Shown here: piece by piece, positions 24,860 to 35,696 of the stretch
Position numbering within the stretch: position 1 is the stretch's first letter
How the letters are laid out: every line of letters starts with the position of its first letter
Assembly (NCBI GenBank): GCA_018902385.1
Contig: JABSSW010000090.1
Coordinates: 1-48,583 of the forward strand
DNA from: Physcia stellaris
Taxonomy: Eukaryota > Ascomycota > Lecanoromycetes > Caliciales > Physciaceae
Reading direction: 5' to 3'
Length of the DNA: 48,583 nucleotides
The notes under the pieces: model-generated
Databases searched by the model: none
What the model was told of the DNA's origin: nothing
What the model saw: only the letters and a program-made list of their open reading frames with translations
Made by a program: the position numbers and the translations under genes

Positions 24860-27720
24860 TTTTTTTTTGATTATAAAAAAATTAAACGAAATTATCGACA
24901 ACGTCAAAAAAATTAATCAAAATAAAAATTGATTTTGATTTGAATTTCAAAAAAAAATTAAAATCATGAAAACAATCGTCGAAAAATTGAAACGTAAAAT
25001 TTTTGAATTTTTTAAACGTTTCGAAAATGTATTCAATTCGAAAAAAACAAACAAATTATTTTTTTATGAATTTTATGATTACAAAATCGAATTGACGAAA
25101 AATTCGAATTAATTGTTTCGAAATCGAATTTATTTTTTATCGTTCAAAAAATTCGAAATTTTTTAAAAATATTTACACGATAATTTTCAAAAAAAATTTT
25201 ATCAATTCAAACAAAACGTTTTATGTTTCATTTATTTTATTCGTTGTCAAATCGAACGAACAATTTCGTTTATGTGTAAATTATCGAAAATTGAACGTTA
25301 TAATTAAACGTAATAATTATTTTATTTCGTTAATCGAAAAAATTTTCGTCAAAATTATCGATTGTAAATTTTTGTTCAAATTGAATATTATATCGATTTT
25401 CAATAAATTTCGAATGAATTCACAAAACGAAAATTTTATTATTTTTATATGTTCGTTAAACATTTACAAATATCATGTATTTTTTTTGATTTTATCAATG
25501 ATTCGATTAATTGACAACATTACATAAATCATTTATTATTTGAATATATTAATCATTTTTGTCAAATATATTTGAATGATATTTTCATTTATAACAAAAT
25601 TCGAAAACAACATGAACGACATTTCATTCAAATATTTCAAAAATTAAAAAAAATTGATTTTCAAATGGATATCAAAAAATGCGAATTTTTTCAAACAAAA
25701 TTTTCATTTTTAAAAATCATATTATCGACAAAAAAATTACGCATAAATTTTAAAAAAATGCAAAACATTGTCAATTGAATTCGTTTAATATGTATCAAAA
25801 AAATGCAAACGTTTGTAAATTTTTGCAATTTTTATCGACGTTTCATTAAAACGTTTTCGAAATTCGTCAAATTTTTAATTCGAATAAAAAAAATTGATTT
25901 CGAATGAATCGATTTCGTTAACGAAACATTCGAAATTTTGAAAAAACAAATAATCGAAATTTCAATTTTTCGACATTACGATCGCAATCGTAAAATTATT
26001 TTGAAAATCGATTTTTTAAATTGATATTTAAATGAAATTTTATTTCAATACGACGACGACGAAATTTTTCATTCGATAATTTTTTTCAACAAAAAAATGA
26101 TTTTCGTCGAATGCAATTACGAAATATATAACAAAAAAATTTTAATCATTATTCGATGTTTGAAATATTGAAAATTCGAATTCGAAAATATCGACGAATT
26201 AATCGAAATTTACATCGATTACAAAAATTTGAAAATTTTTATAACAAACAAAAAATTCATTTTTCGTCAAATACGTTAAATCGAAATTTTGACGAATTAT
26301 AACATCAAAATTCAATATCAATTCGAAATCAAAAACGTTAAAACAAATGTTTTGATTCGAATGTTTGAATTTCGTTTCGTCGAAAACGACGAAAAAATTT
26401 TATAAAAAACAAATTTTGTTTTTTTTTCGATTGCAATTATGTTCGATAAACGTTCAAAACGATTTGTACGAACGCGTCATACAAATCAATCGAAAAAAGA
26501 AAAATTGTATTAATTATCGTCAAATTTTGATCGATAAACAAATTATCAACGAAAAAATAAATTTGCAAAATTGTTTCGATCGAAACGAAATTTTTTTCAA
26601 AAACGAAAATTTATAAATATCAAATCGATTAAATTTCATGATTGAAATAATTCGTGACGTTCACGATCAATTTTTTTGTGCACATTCGAACATGAATCGT
26701 ATTGAAAAATTCATTAAACGTTATTATTATTGATTTAATATGAAATTATTTATCAAACGTTATATTCGAAATTGTCACAAATGTCAACGATCGAAATTTT
26801 CACACGATAATCGTCACGAATTGTTAATTTCATTGTCGATTTTTAATCAACGATAAATTGATATATCGATAAATTTCATAATCGAATTATTTGATTTCAA
26901 AAACAACAATGTTATTTGTATTATTATCGATCGTTTAATCAAAAAACGTCATTACGTTTTTTGCGTAATCGATGACGATAATTTAACAATACAAATTTGT
27001 GTCAAAATATTGTTACATTACGTATTTCGTATTCATGAATTATTTTTTTTATCATTTTAAATCGAAATAATCAATTCGTAAATCGCGTTTGAAAATTTTT
27101 TGTAAACGATTAAAAATCAAATGTAAATTGTTCATCGTTTTTCAATTTAAAATCGATAATCAAATCGAACGAACGAATCAAAATATCGAAATTCGATTGC
27201 GTTTGTATTGCAATTATCGTCAAAACGATTGAATTGATTGAATAAATATCATGAAATTCGTTGACAATAACGATGTTTCAACGATTATCGAATTCATTTT
27301 TTTTCATTAATAAAAATTATCATTTTCGAATGATTTTTGAATCGAATTTAAATGATTACGAAATCATTAAAAAACGTTTGTTAATTAAACAAAACGAATT
27401 CATTGTCGAAAAAATGAATCGTATTATCGAATACGTCAAAATCAATGTTGTCGACGCGAAACAAAAAATAATTATTCGAATTAACAAATTTCGTTTGTTT
27501 ATAAATTTTGAAATAAAAAATTATTTTTGATTAAATCGTCGTTATATAAAAACGATTCGTTCATTAAACAAATTCGATGACAAAAAATTGAATTCATACA
27601 AAATAATTCAAAAAAAAAATTTCGTTTATGAATTGAAATTGTTCGACGATATGCACATTTATTCAATTTTTCATTTTTGATTGTTGAAAAAAAAATTTTA
27701 AAAATTCGTTGAAAAAATAA
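23960..27720 (+). pseudogene. Element B pol: protease, RT, RNase H, integrase
   Basis: Protease at 23966-24300 (FINEKIAQKICHKLKL, then MNKHEIIFNIINDECYF). Reverse transcriptase from about 25250 (FRLCVNYRKLN across a frame change, LIEKIFVKIIDCKFLFKLNI) with the active-site box at 25569-25580, which reads YLND. Downstream are KKCEFFQTKFSFLKIILST and VNFCNFYRRFIKTFSK. RNase H at 25920-26170 (FRHYDRNRK, ECNYEIYNKK). Integrase at 26700-27200 with CHKCQRSK and IIIDRLIKK, where this Asp, preceded by C, survives. The C-terminal part at 27530-27720 includes DDKKLNSYKIIQKKNFVYEL. TGA replaces expected tryptophan at 25776, 25905, 26169 and 27528; one expected tryptophan (near 26276) is TAA. The gene is non-functional. 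Confidence 0.88.
24835..24868. repeat. Homopolymer junction A25-T9
   Basis: A run of 25 A followed by 9 T within element B, upstream of the RT region. It is probably the mutated end state of a purine-rich stretch next to a pyrimidine-rich one. Confidence 0.7.
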
Positions 27721-28861
27721 CATAACGATTTTTCAAAATCAATTATTGCAAATGAAATGTCTGAATGAAAATTCGACGATATATTAAAATTTCGATATCA
27801 TTATTATCAATTACAATATCGTTGCAATTGATTCGAATGAAAATTTCACGATCGAACATGATATTACGTCAACGACGACGAATTTCAAAATATTCAAAAC
27901 ATCGTGAATGTTTTTCACGATATTAATTCAAAAACAACAAAATTTATTTTGCGAAATGATTAAATCATGAATTTTATTGTTTATGATCGATCAAAAAATT
28001 GTTATCGAATTTATTACAATTCATTTTCAAATTGATTTCAATAATTTTTTTCATTTGTCATTCGTTTCGTTATCATTTCGCGTTGTTTACAATCAAAATT
28101 TACGTCGCATGAAAAATTGAATCGTATCAAAAACATTTTTAAAAATTGTCGTCGAATTTTATTGAACAATGAATAATAATGTAAAATGTCATGCAATGAA
28201 ATGAATAAACGCAAATTGTCAAAAAAATTTTAATATTTACGAATTCGTCAACAAAATTTTCAATTGTTTATTAATCACGCGCGAAATTATTTGTAAAATT
28301 CGTTCAAGATATTTGTTTTTCAAAAAATTTAATACATGCATATTTCGTTGAATGCAATGTACGAATCAAACGTCGTATATGCGATAGCATCAACGCGTTA
28401 ATCGTGATGATAAAAATTTTATCGATTTGTTCAAATTGTTCGTTTCGTGATATCAATTTGATGTTGCAAAAATTTTCAAAATCGTTAACGCGTTAATTGT
28501 TTGTTTATTAATGTTCGTCGAAATTATTTTTGACGAATTGTATGAATTGATTATTTTTCACAATATTCATTATATTCACGTTTTGTCGCATGCAATGTAT
28601 ATATATCAATTTTACATACGCGAAATTATCAAAATTTTAAACATTGTTACGATGATTTTATTAACATAATCAAATTGTTCATTTAAATTGTAAATCGATT
28701 TGATGTTTTCAATTTTTGACGAATCGATTTCGCGAACGAAATCGATTTCACAATATTTCGAATTTATTTTTTCATTTTATCAATTATTCAATTTAACGTC
28801 ATTCAATAACGCATTTAAATCGCGCAAATCGTTAAATCGTTAAAAACAAAAAAATTCAATT

Positions 28862-28902
28862 GATCGTTTCGAAACGAAATTGAAAAAAAAAACGAAAAAT
28901 AA
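28862..28902 (+). other. Polypurine tract of element B
   Basis: GAAAAAAAAAACGAAAAATA directly before the LTR start at 28903. The same tract precedes the family LTR in C (minus strand, from 29542) and E (44142-44178). A less mutated version, GAGAAGAGACGAGAAATAA, can be read on the minus strand at about 31364-31382. Confidence 0.65.
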
Positions 28903-29118
28903 TGTGACGAACGTATATCGAATTTAATATTTAACAAAATTAACATCGAATTAACATCGTTATTTTATTTCATCGAATGTTAAAATCGAAATTCGTTTTG
29001 ACGCATTCAAAAATCAAATTTTTTACATATGTTTTTGCAAATTTCATGTATTTGTTTTTCATTTCGATATTTTCGTGTAATTATGTAATAATATTATATT
29101 TTTGCATAACATTTTACA
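28903..29118 (+). repeat. 3-prime LTR of element B
   Basis: 216 bases beginning TGTGACGAACGTATATCG. Setting the end at TTTTACA (29118) makes the next five bases CATAA, identical to the left flank. Confidence 0.88.
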
Positions 29119-29226
29119 CATAAACGAAATTCGATTTTGTCATTCGATATAATAAAATAAAAATGTTAATTTTAATGATTGATTAAATGTTGATTTCAAA
29201 TGTTGAAATCGAAAAACGTTCGTCAC
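29119..29226 (-). repeat. Right half of the LTR split by element B
   Basis: It continues the reverse LTR from CATAAACGAAATTCG to CGTTCGTCAC, completing the left half at 21629-21721. It abuts repeat F. Confidence 0.75.
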
Positions 29227-29239
29227 GACGATTGCGTTT

Positions 29240-29326
29240 CGTCGAGAAAAATGTTCGATTGATTTCGACGTTCGAAATCGATTTCGAATCGTTTAATCAA
29301 ATAATCAAAATTATTGTTTTTCATTG
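29240..29326. repeat. Repeat F, left half interrupted by element C
   Basis: Matches 10053-10133 (for example CGAATCGTTTAATCAAATAA here against CGAATCGATTAATCAAATAA). It ends CATTG, the left target duplication of C at 29322-29326. Confidence 0.65.
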
Positions 29327-29541
29327 TGTGAAATGTTATGCAAAAATATAATATTATTACATAATTACACGAAAATATCGAAATGAAAAAACAAATACAA
29401 AAAATCTGACAAAACATATGTAAAAAATTTGAAATAAACGAAATTCGATTTTGTCATTCGATGTGATAAAATAAAAATGTTAATTTTAATGATTGATCAA
29501 ATATTGATTTTAAATGTTGAAATCGATACACGTTCGTCACA
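29327..29541 (-). repeat. 3-prime LTR of element C
   Basis: 215 bases, TGTGAAATGTTATGC to CGTTCGTCACA on the plus strand. The element's polypurine tract (read in reverse) follows at 29542. Confidence 0.9.
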
Positions 29542-31380
29542 TTATTTTTCGTTTTTTCTCAATTTCGTTTCGAAACGATCAATTGACTTTTTTATTTTTG
29601 TCGATCGACAAAATACGTGATTTCGACGATTTGTTCGTAAACGCGTTGAGTTAAAAACGAACGCGATAATCGTAAATACGTTCAAAAATTTGAATGAAAA
29701 CGACGAAAACGACGAAAACGACGAAAAATTTTTTTGCAAATTATTTGATTTTGTATTTGCGAAAATCGTTGAATGTCAAAAATATTTGACGTTTAATATG
29801 ATGAAACGATCGTTTTTTTCGCGCATGAAAATTTTCGAAATTGTTTGCGTTTGAATCGAAATGTGAAAAATTATTAAAACAATTGAAATGTGCAAAAATA
29901 TCGCGTCATTTCGTATGATGAAAAAACGATTTTTTTCGACAAATTTTTGAACATGCATGCGAAATTCATTAATAATTAATACAAATACACGAAAAAACAT
30001 GAAAAAACGTTTTCGAATTTCTGTTCGAAATTTGTTTCGAAACATGAATCATGATATTTGCGAATAAATGATATGATAAATCATTTGAAAATATTTGAAA
30101 TTCGAAAATCTTGAAATCGACTGATCGAAATGAGAAAATTGTTCAACGTTTTGAATTTTTGATCAAAATAACGATTCGTTTTTATCAAATTTTCGATGTG
30201 AATAAAAATATTTGTGTTTTGATGACGAATGCAAATTTATGCGAAATATTTGAAATCGAAATCATTGCAATTGATAAAAAAATTGATTTGCAATCAATTC
30301 GCGAAAAATGCAAACAATGACGTAAATGATAAAACGAAAATTTGTTTTTTCAGAATTTAATACGTAATTTAGAATGTAAAAAATCGAAAATTCGAACTTT
30401 TAAATGTAATGAAAACATTAATGTGAACATTGAATTCTTTGCAACATCAAACGAATTATACGATAAAATTAACAATTTGATTACGATGTTAATAAAATCA
30501 ACGCGAAACAACGTTTAACGCGTTGATATTTATGCAACAATAATTAATGTGTACATTGCATTCAACGCAATTTGAATGTAATAAATTTTTGAAAAATAAT
30601 TGATTTAAACAATTTTCAAAAACAATTTCGACGATCATTTGAAAATGATCGTTTAAAACATCAAATCGATTGCATCACGAAACAAACAATTTCGTCATGT
30701 CAATAGAATCATTGCTTCGATGTTTAACGCATTGATATTTGCGCATATATGAAAATTGATTCGTACATTGAATTCAGCAGAACGTGCATGTAATAAATTT
30801 TCTAAAAATCAAATAGTTTGCAAAAATTTTACAGATGATTTCGTCAATCATTAATAAACAATATTTCGAAAACATGTGTTGTTAAAAACTTTTCGAATTC
30901 GAACTTTTAAATTTTGATTAATCGATGTCTTTTGATTGATTGCAAACAAAAAATAAACGATAATACGAAATTGACATGTGACAAATGATCGAACGTCAAA
31001 AGTTTGCGAAAAAACAAAATTTTTTGATATTAACGTAAATCAAATGATTTAAACTTTTCACGAAACATGCGAATCAAATCATGAATAATGAAATAAAATT
31101 TTTGATGTTTTGATACGAATGTTCGAAAAAGATAAAATTGATAATTTTTTCATTGATTCTGATGTGATATTAAATGTCGCAATAGAAAAATGCGAACATT
31201 TCGATGATATTGATTCAGATATCGATGTAGATGTTGCAAAAGAAATCGACGAAACAAACGAACAAACGTCTGTTGATTTCTTTTTGATTTTAAATGTGAC
31301 TTTCAGTGTAAAATCTCGAAAATTCGAATCTTTTGATGTTTCGTGATTGAATATTCGAGCAATTTATTTCTCGTCTCTTC
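29542..31380 (-). pseudogene. Element C 3-prime region with degraded ORF pieces
   Basis: A minus-strand frame at 29542-29739 ends in KSIDRFETKLRKNEK at the polypurine tract and resembles the end of the frame at 31381-31962 (IIDRVNIEFVVSKRS), so this region looks like a further copy of that module. Another frame lies at 29776-30045. No enzyme motif is seen. CT and AG words survive (for example around 30340-30400). Confidence 0.45.
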
Positions 31381-31985
31381 TCAACTTCGTTTCGAAACGA
31401 CAAATTCAATATTGACACGATCAATGATCGAAATGATTTGTTGATAAACGCTAATACAATTCATTCTTGTGACGAAAATGATCGAAACGAATGCGAAAAC
31501 AAAAAAAAATCGAAAAAAACGAAAAATATGAAAATGAAAAAGAAATTTCGTCGAAAACATGAAACAATTTGTATAATGATTTGATCGATTTTTAAACAAG
31601 ATTTTGTTGAAAATAATGCGAATTGATTTCGCAAACATGTGTTGTTTCGAAATTTTCGATTTTGAATTTTTCGAAATTTGATTAATTGACGATTTTTGAT
31701 TGATTGTAAATTTGAAATAAACAATGATTTGCATTTGATTTGAAAATGTTTGAAAAAATACGTTGTTTTGACTTTGAAATAATTTTTTTTTGAATTTTTC
31801 ATCGAACATTTCGAACAAATTTTCGATAATGAAATGAAATTTGATCGAGCGAAATTGACGAATATCGAAACTTTGTTGAAAAAAACGACGATTATGATGT
31901 TGTTGCAAATTCAACGATTTAAATTTTTCAACAAACATGCGATTCAAATCATTCACAATCAAATAGAATTTTTAAATGTAAAATT
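30868..31985. repeat. Imperfect tandem duplication inside element C
   Basis: Two stretches recur in the same order. AACATGTGTTGTT at 30871 and 31634 is followed by similar sequence (TTTGATTAATCGATG against TTTGATTAATTGACG). GATTTAAACTTTTCA at 31046 matches GATTTAAATTTTTCA at 31916, and both continue with AAACATGCGA. The offsets (763 and 870 bases) differ because of indels. Shorter related units of about 150 bases continue to about 33.7 kb. Confidence 0.65.
31381..31962 (-). pseudogene. Element C ORF, 193 codons, unknown
   Basis: An open minus-strand frame reading IVNDLNRMFVEKFKSLNLQQ, then RRFFQQSFDIRQFRSIKFHF and IIENLFEMFDEK, then a Ser/Lys/Asn-rich middle, ending FVVSKRS with TGA at the polypurine-like tract. 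It is rich in Phe and Ile because Leu, Ser and Pro codons have been converted by the C-to-T pattern. It is probably part of the element's gag-like or accessory protein. It stays open because this mutation pattern creates few stops. Confidence 0.5.
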
Positions 31986-32068
31986 CTTGATGTTTTCGAA
32001 CAAATGTTGAAAAAGTAAATGAAAAAACGAACGAACAAACGACGATTGCGTTTTTTATCGATTTTAAT

Positions 32069-32965
32069 TTAATTTTGTATGTCGCAATCGAAAAATTCGA
32101 ACATTTCGATAATAGAAATTGCGAAATTATTTTCGTCGAAAATATCTGATTTCGTGATGTTGCAAAAAAATAAACGAAACGAACGAAACAAAAAAACATT
32201 CAATTGTTGATTTTTTTTGATTTTATATGTAAATTTTGATGCAAAAATTCGAAAATCAAAACTTTTAATCGAATTTCGAACATGATGTTGACGTATATGT
32301 TCGTGAAATTTGTTATTGAAATTGAAATTTTGTTTGCAACGTTTGCAAATTCGAACGCAAACGATTTGTTGAATCGAAAATTTCTTCATCGATTTTGATG
32401 CAAATTCGAATGTTAATAATTGAAAAATTGCTCGTTCAATTTCTAATTTTATGCGAAAACGAACAATTTGAATTCGAATATTCGCGATCGATTTTGCGAA
32501 AATTTTTGCGATTTTGCGATTTTTGCAATCGAATCTGATGTATTTTTCGCATATTCGAATGTGATTTCGAATATTATAATCAGAAAATTCGAACGTTTCG
32601 ACGAATCGATTTGCGAAATTGTTTTCATATTTGATATCAGATTTTTGATGTTGAAAAAAAGATCGATGATTTTTGCGAAAACGACGTGCATGTGACAATT
32701 GATTTCTCGACGAATTCGTTAGTGAAAAACGAACAAATTTCTGAAAACTTTTGAATAAAAATTTCTTGATGTTCTGATTCGAACGTTTGAAATGATGATT
32801 TCGACGAAATAAAAAACATTGAATTGATTCATTTCTTTTCGATTTTGATACAGTTTTTGATGTATGAACTGAAAAATGAAAACTTTTTTGTGAAATGATT
32901 ATTTCGAAAATTAATGTTGATTCAAATATTTGCTTTAATGTTGCAATAGAAATTGATAATTTCAA
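32069..32965 (-). pseudogene. Element C ORF, 298 codons, with C2H2-type zinc finger
   Basis: The longest frame in the AT-rich block apart from the transporter. A stretch reading TFEFASKSMKKF leads into CKRCKQNFNFNNKFHEHIRQ followed by HH (about residues 205-227, bases 32284-32347), which fits C-X2-C-X12-H with a further His. The upstream region has TKTVSK-like Ser/Lys-rich sequence. A very similar module occurs at 33200-33457 (TLEIASKSMKK, CRHC) and 33513-33576, so the ancestral protein carried several copies. The finger suggests nucleic-acid binding; a gag-like role is possible but unproven. Cys and His codons survive because TGC, TGT and CAN words lack target dinucleotides in most contexts. 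Confidence 0.6.
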
Positions 32966-33196
32966 CGACGAAAATAAACAAATAATTGTTGATTTTTGTT
33001 TTGTTTTACACGTTGATTTGACTGTATCGATCGAAAAAAATGAATTAACGATTGAACGTTTTTGAACATCGATTTTCTGAAATTTCTGAACAGAAATTTA
33101 CAATTTTGCGAAACAGACAAAGTCGTCACATTTTTGATTGTTGATTTCTTTTTTGCTTTGCATATTGATTTGAATGCACGAAATCGAAAAAACGAA

Positions 33197-33457
33197 TTAA
33201 TAACAGATTTTTTGCATGTTGTTCGCGTTTATGTTCGCGAAACGATTTTTGAAATTGAAAATTTCGTCGCAATGTCGACACGTTAATAATTTTTTCATCG
33301 ATTTCGATGCAATTTCGAGTGTAAAAGATTGAAAAATCGAACGTTTCAATAAAATGATTGTTTCAATTGTTATTGCAAATTCGAATATCGATTTCTGAAA
33401 TTTTGTGAATGATTCATGCGATTTTTGCGAAACGAATGATTTTTCTCGATTTCGCAT
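33197..33457 (-). pseudogene. Element C degraded finger module
   Basis: Reads RSIFQSFTLEIASKSMKK, then CRHCDEIFNFKNRFANINAN. The two cysteines and spacing match the module at 32284-32347, but the histidines are lost (Asn/Ile instead). This shows tandem modules diverging by mutation. Confidence 0.5.
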
Positions 33458-33512
33458 ACTAAATTGATTACATTGATCGAAAAATGCGAATTTTTAACGA
33501 ATTTCGAAATTT

Positions 33513-33576
33513 CATGATTGCGAATATGCTCGTATAATTCGTTGTTGAAATTGAAATTTTGTTTGCAAAATTTGCA
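33513..33576 (-). pseudogene. Element C finger module, too short for an ORF
   Basis: A minus-strand frame reads CKFCKQNFNFNNELYEHIRN followed by H, keeping both Cys and both His of the C2H2 pattern. It is almost identical in DNA to the module at 32284-32347. Confidence 0.55.
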
Positions 33577-33899
33577 AATTACTCGAACGTTTGTAATTTC
33601 AAAATCTGATGAAATCTCGATCGATTTTGATATAACATCGAGTGTACTTAAGTGAAAATTCGAACTTTTTGAAACACGTCATATGAACGTTTCTGAAAAC
33701 GCTTTCGTTAAAATTCTATCGAAACGTTTCAACGAAATAAATTCAAATTGAATTTTGAATCATTCAAACGCGAAATCACACAGACATTTCGACAATAAAT
33801 TCAACAAATTCGACTTGCGATATAGATGTTAACATTGTTCAAAATGTTGCAAAAAAGTTCGCGATTTCGTTATATTGTTCGAAATCTGATTCATTACAA

Positions 33900-33904
33900 A
33901 CTGA
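33900..33904. repeat. Target-site duplication of D (left), ACTGA
   Basis: Identical to 39253-39257, immediately after the 3-prime LTR of D. Confidence 0.85.
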
Positions 33905-34079
33905 TGTTGAAACATAAAAATTCAAAACAATAAATGATTTAATCGAATAATATGACGATTCGTGCATCACGTGCTTTTTAACATCTTGACATTTTCACAT
34001 CATGTATTTTCATTTTTTAAATAGATGTTTTTAATTAATTGAATCAATGCATTCATTCAGAATCATTGTTATTTTGATA
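33905..34079 (+). repeat. 5-prime LTR of element D
   Basis: Aligns with 39078-39252 with about nine differences. Six are CT/TT or AG/AA, two are CA/TA and one is a single-base indel. Confidence 0.92.
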
Positions 34080-34693
34080 AATTATGAATTCGACGTTTTT
34101 GTTTGCTTATAAAACAACAAAACGTCGAATTTTTGAATCAATTTTATTAAACAATCGTTTACAACATTGTTGTATTGCAAAACAAATTCGAAAAACGCGA
34201 ACAATTTCATCGATTTTCGAATTTCAATCATTTTTATTACATTATTTTATTTATTTCAATTTCGTCGAATTCGATTTTAGAATGCACATATTACATCAAA
34301 ATGACGAACGAAATCGAGAAAAATTTTTTTTGAAAATTTTCAAAATTGACAAATTTTCAAAATTATCATGAATGAAATCGTCAAATGATCAACGTCATGC
34401 GAATTGCAAAACTTTACGAATTTTTCGATTCACAAGATGTTCGAAAGAAGTTTGTGAAATCAAATGACGAAATATGAAAAACAATGCTGTATATTCAGAA
34501 ACGAAATTTCGAACAAAATTTTCTGATTTGAATTCGAGAAAATTTATCATTTGTTGATCGAATTGTCAGCATGTGTGATTTCATCATACAACAATTATTC
34601 GATTTTGTTTGAATCGCGATGAAGACATGAAAATATTTAAAAAAACGATATTTGTCGCAAAGTTGATTTCATAAATGATTCGTTTTTAATCGT

Positions 34694-35203
34694 TTGAAAC
34701 AAATTCATTACTCAAATTGCAAAAACGTCACAGAGTATGAAATTGCATACAAAAATATTTTCAAAGAAATTATCGACTTGAAAATCACGATGAAAAATGC
34801 AATAATAATTAAAATGTTCAACAATTTCGATTCAATTTTCGAAACGTTTTTAATTGTCAAAAACAACGAAACAAAAAAAAATAACGATTTTTTTAACATC
34901 GACAAATTCATTATTGCTGTGAAACAGAAAGAAAATCGAGTAATTTTGATCAGTTTCAATTTGACACGAGTCGACGATGACAGAAATAACAACAACAATA
35001 ACAATCGTGACGAACGCAATTCTCGAAATAATCGTAAAAATGAACGTGATACAAATAACAATAATGATTTTATTGAATTTTTATGCAAAAAATGCTATAT
35101 CATTTATCAATTCGACAATGAACATTGTTCGAATAAAAACGAAATTTGCGATAACAACGATTGCGAAAATTCACGAAATAATAAATCAATCAATTGTATT
35201 TGA
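34694..35203 (+). pseudogene. Element D gag (Copia), 169-codon open frame
   Basis: Reads VTEYEIAYKNIFKEIIDLKI and, after a stretch typical of Copia gag, an Asn/Arg-rich linker (DDDRNNNNNNNRDERNSRNN) and Cys-containing KKCYIIYQFDNEHC at the position of the zinc knuckle, where the CCHC pattern is imperfect. The gag protein forms particles with the element RNA. The frame is open but truncated relative to a full gag. Confidence 0.7.
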
Positions 35204-35696
35204 TTTGAAGAAACTCGTTATTTTGAATGAATAATCGAACAAAGAAAGAAAAACATTTCTACAACGAATTTTGATTTCATTATTTTTTTTACGTCAAAAG
35301 TTCACATTGAAATAATACAAATATCGATTAATAAAATGTTTTTTAATCGTTTTCATTTTTTATTTGAATTTTCGATTTCGAAATCACTCATCATTGTTCA
35401 AACAATAGAAAGTTGTTTTCAAAACAATTGAAAAAAATCAACGATATCGCAAATACAACAAACGATGAAACACTCAACGTTGAAAATTTAAACAATATTA
35501 TTATTACTCTTTTTAGTAAGAAAACTTTGACGTTTATTGATGTCATGTATATTTTGATTTCATTGTCAATTTAATCAATACATCGAAATTGTATCATCGA
35601 CAATGAATTATTACATATTTTGCTGATAAATCAATCGAATTACACAAAAACGACGATTTAATAATTCAAATCGATTTAATTAACGATCTTTTCGTA

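Larger units (their letters stand above)
21722..29118 (+). mobile_element. Element B: full-length Ty3/Gypsy LTR retrotransposon, saturated with mutations
   Basis: About 7.4 kb with LTRs at 21722-21924 and 28903-29118. Both start TGTGACGAACGTA and end in TCACA or TTACA, and CATAA target duplications flank the element. The interior has protease, reverse transcriptase, RNase H and integrase in Gypsy order on the plus strand; gag (about 22.2-23.9 kb) is too degraded to define. A polypurine tract precedes the 3-prime LTR. The LTR, and the bases just inside it (TTATATCGAA), are shared with elements C and E. The element inserted into an inverted LTR of its own family. Confidence 0.92.

Noticed and set aside
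13650-27720. TGA codons at tryptophan positions could mean TGA is read as tryptophan (variant code).
   Set aside because: The same GG-to-GA change also hits non-Trp positions such as the catalytic Asp, frames are broken by indels as well, TGG is kept in the GC-normal genes and once in element D, and noncoding LTRs show the identical pattern.
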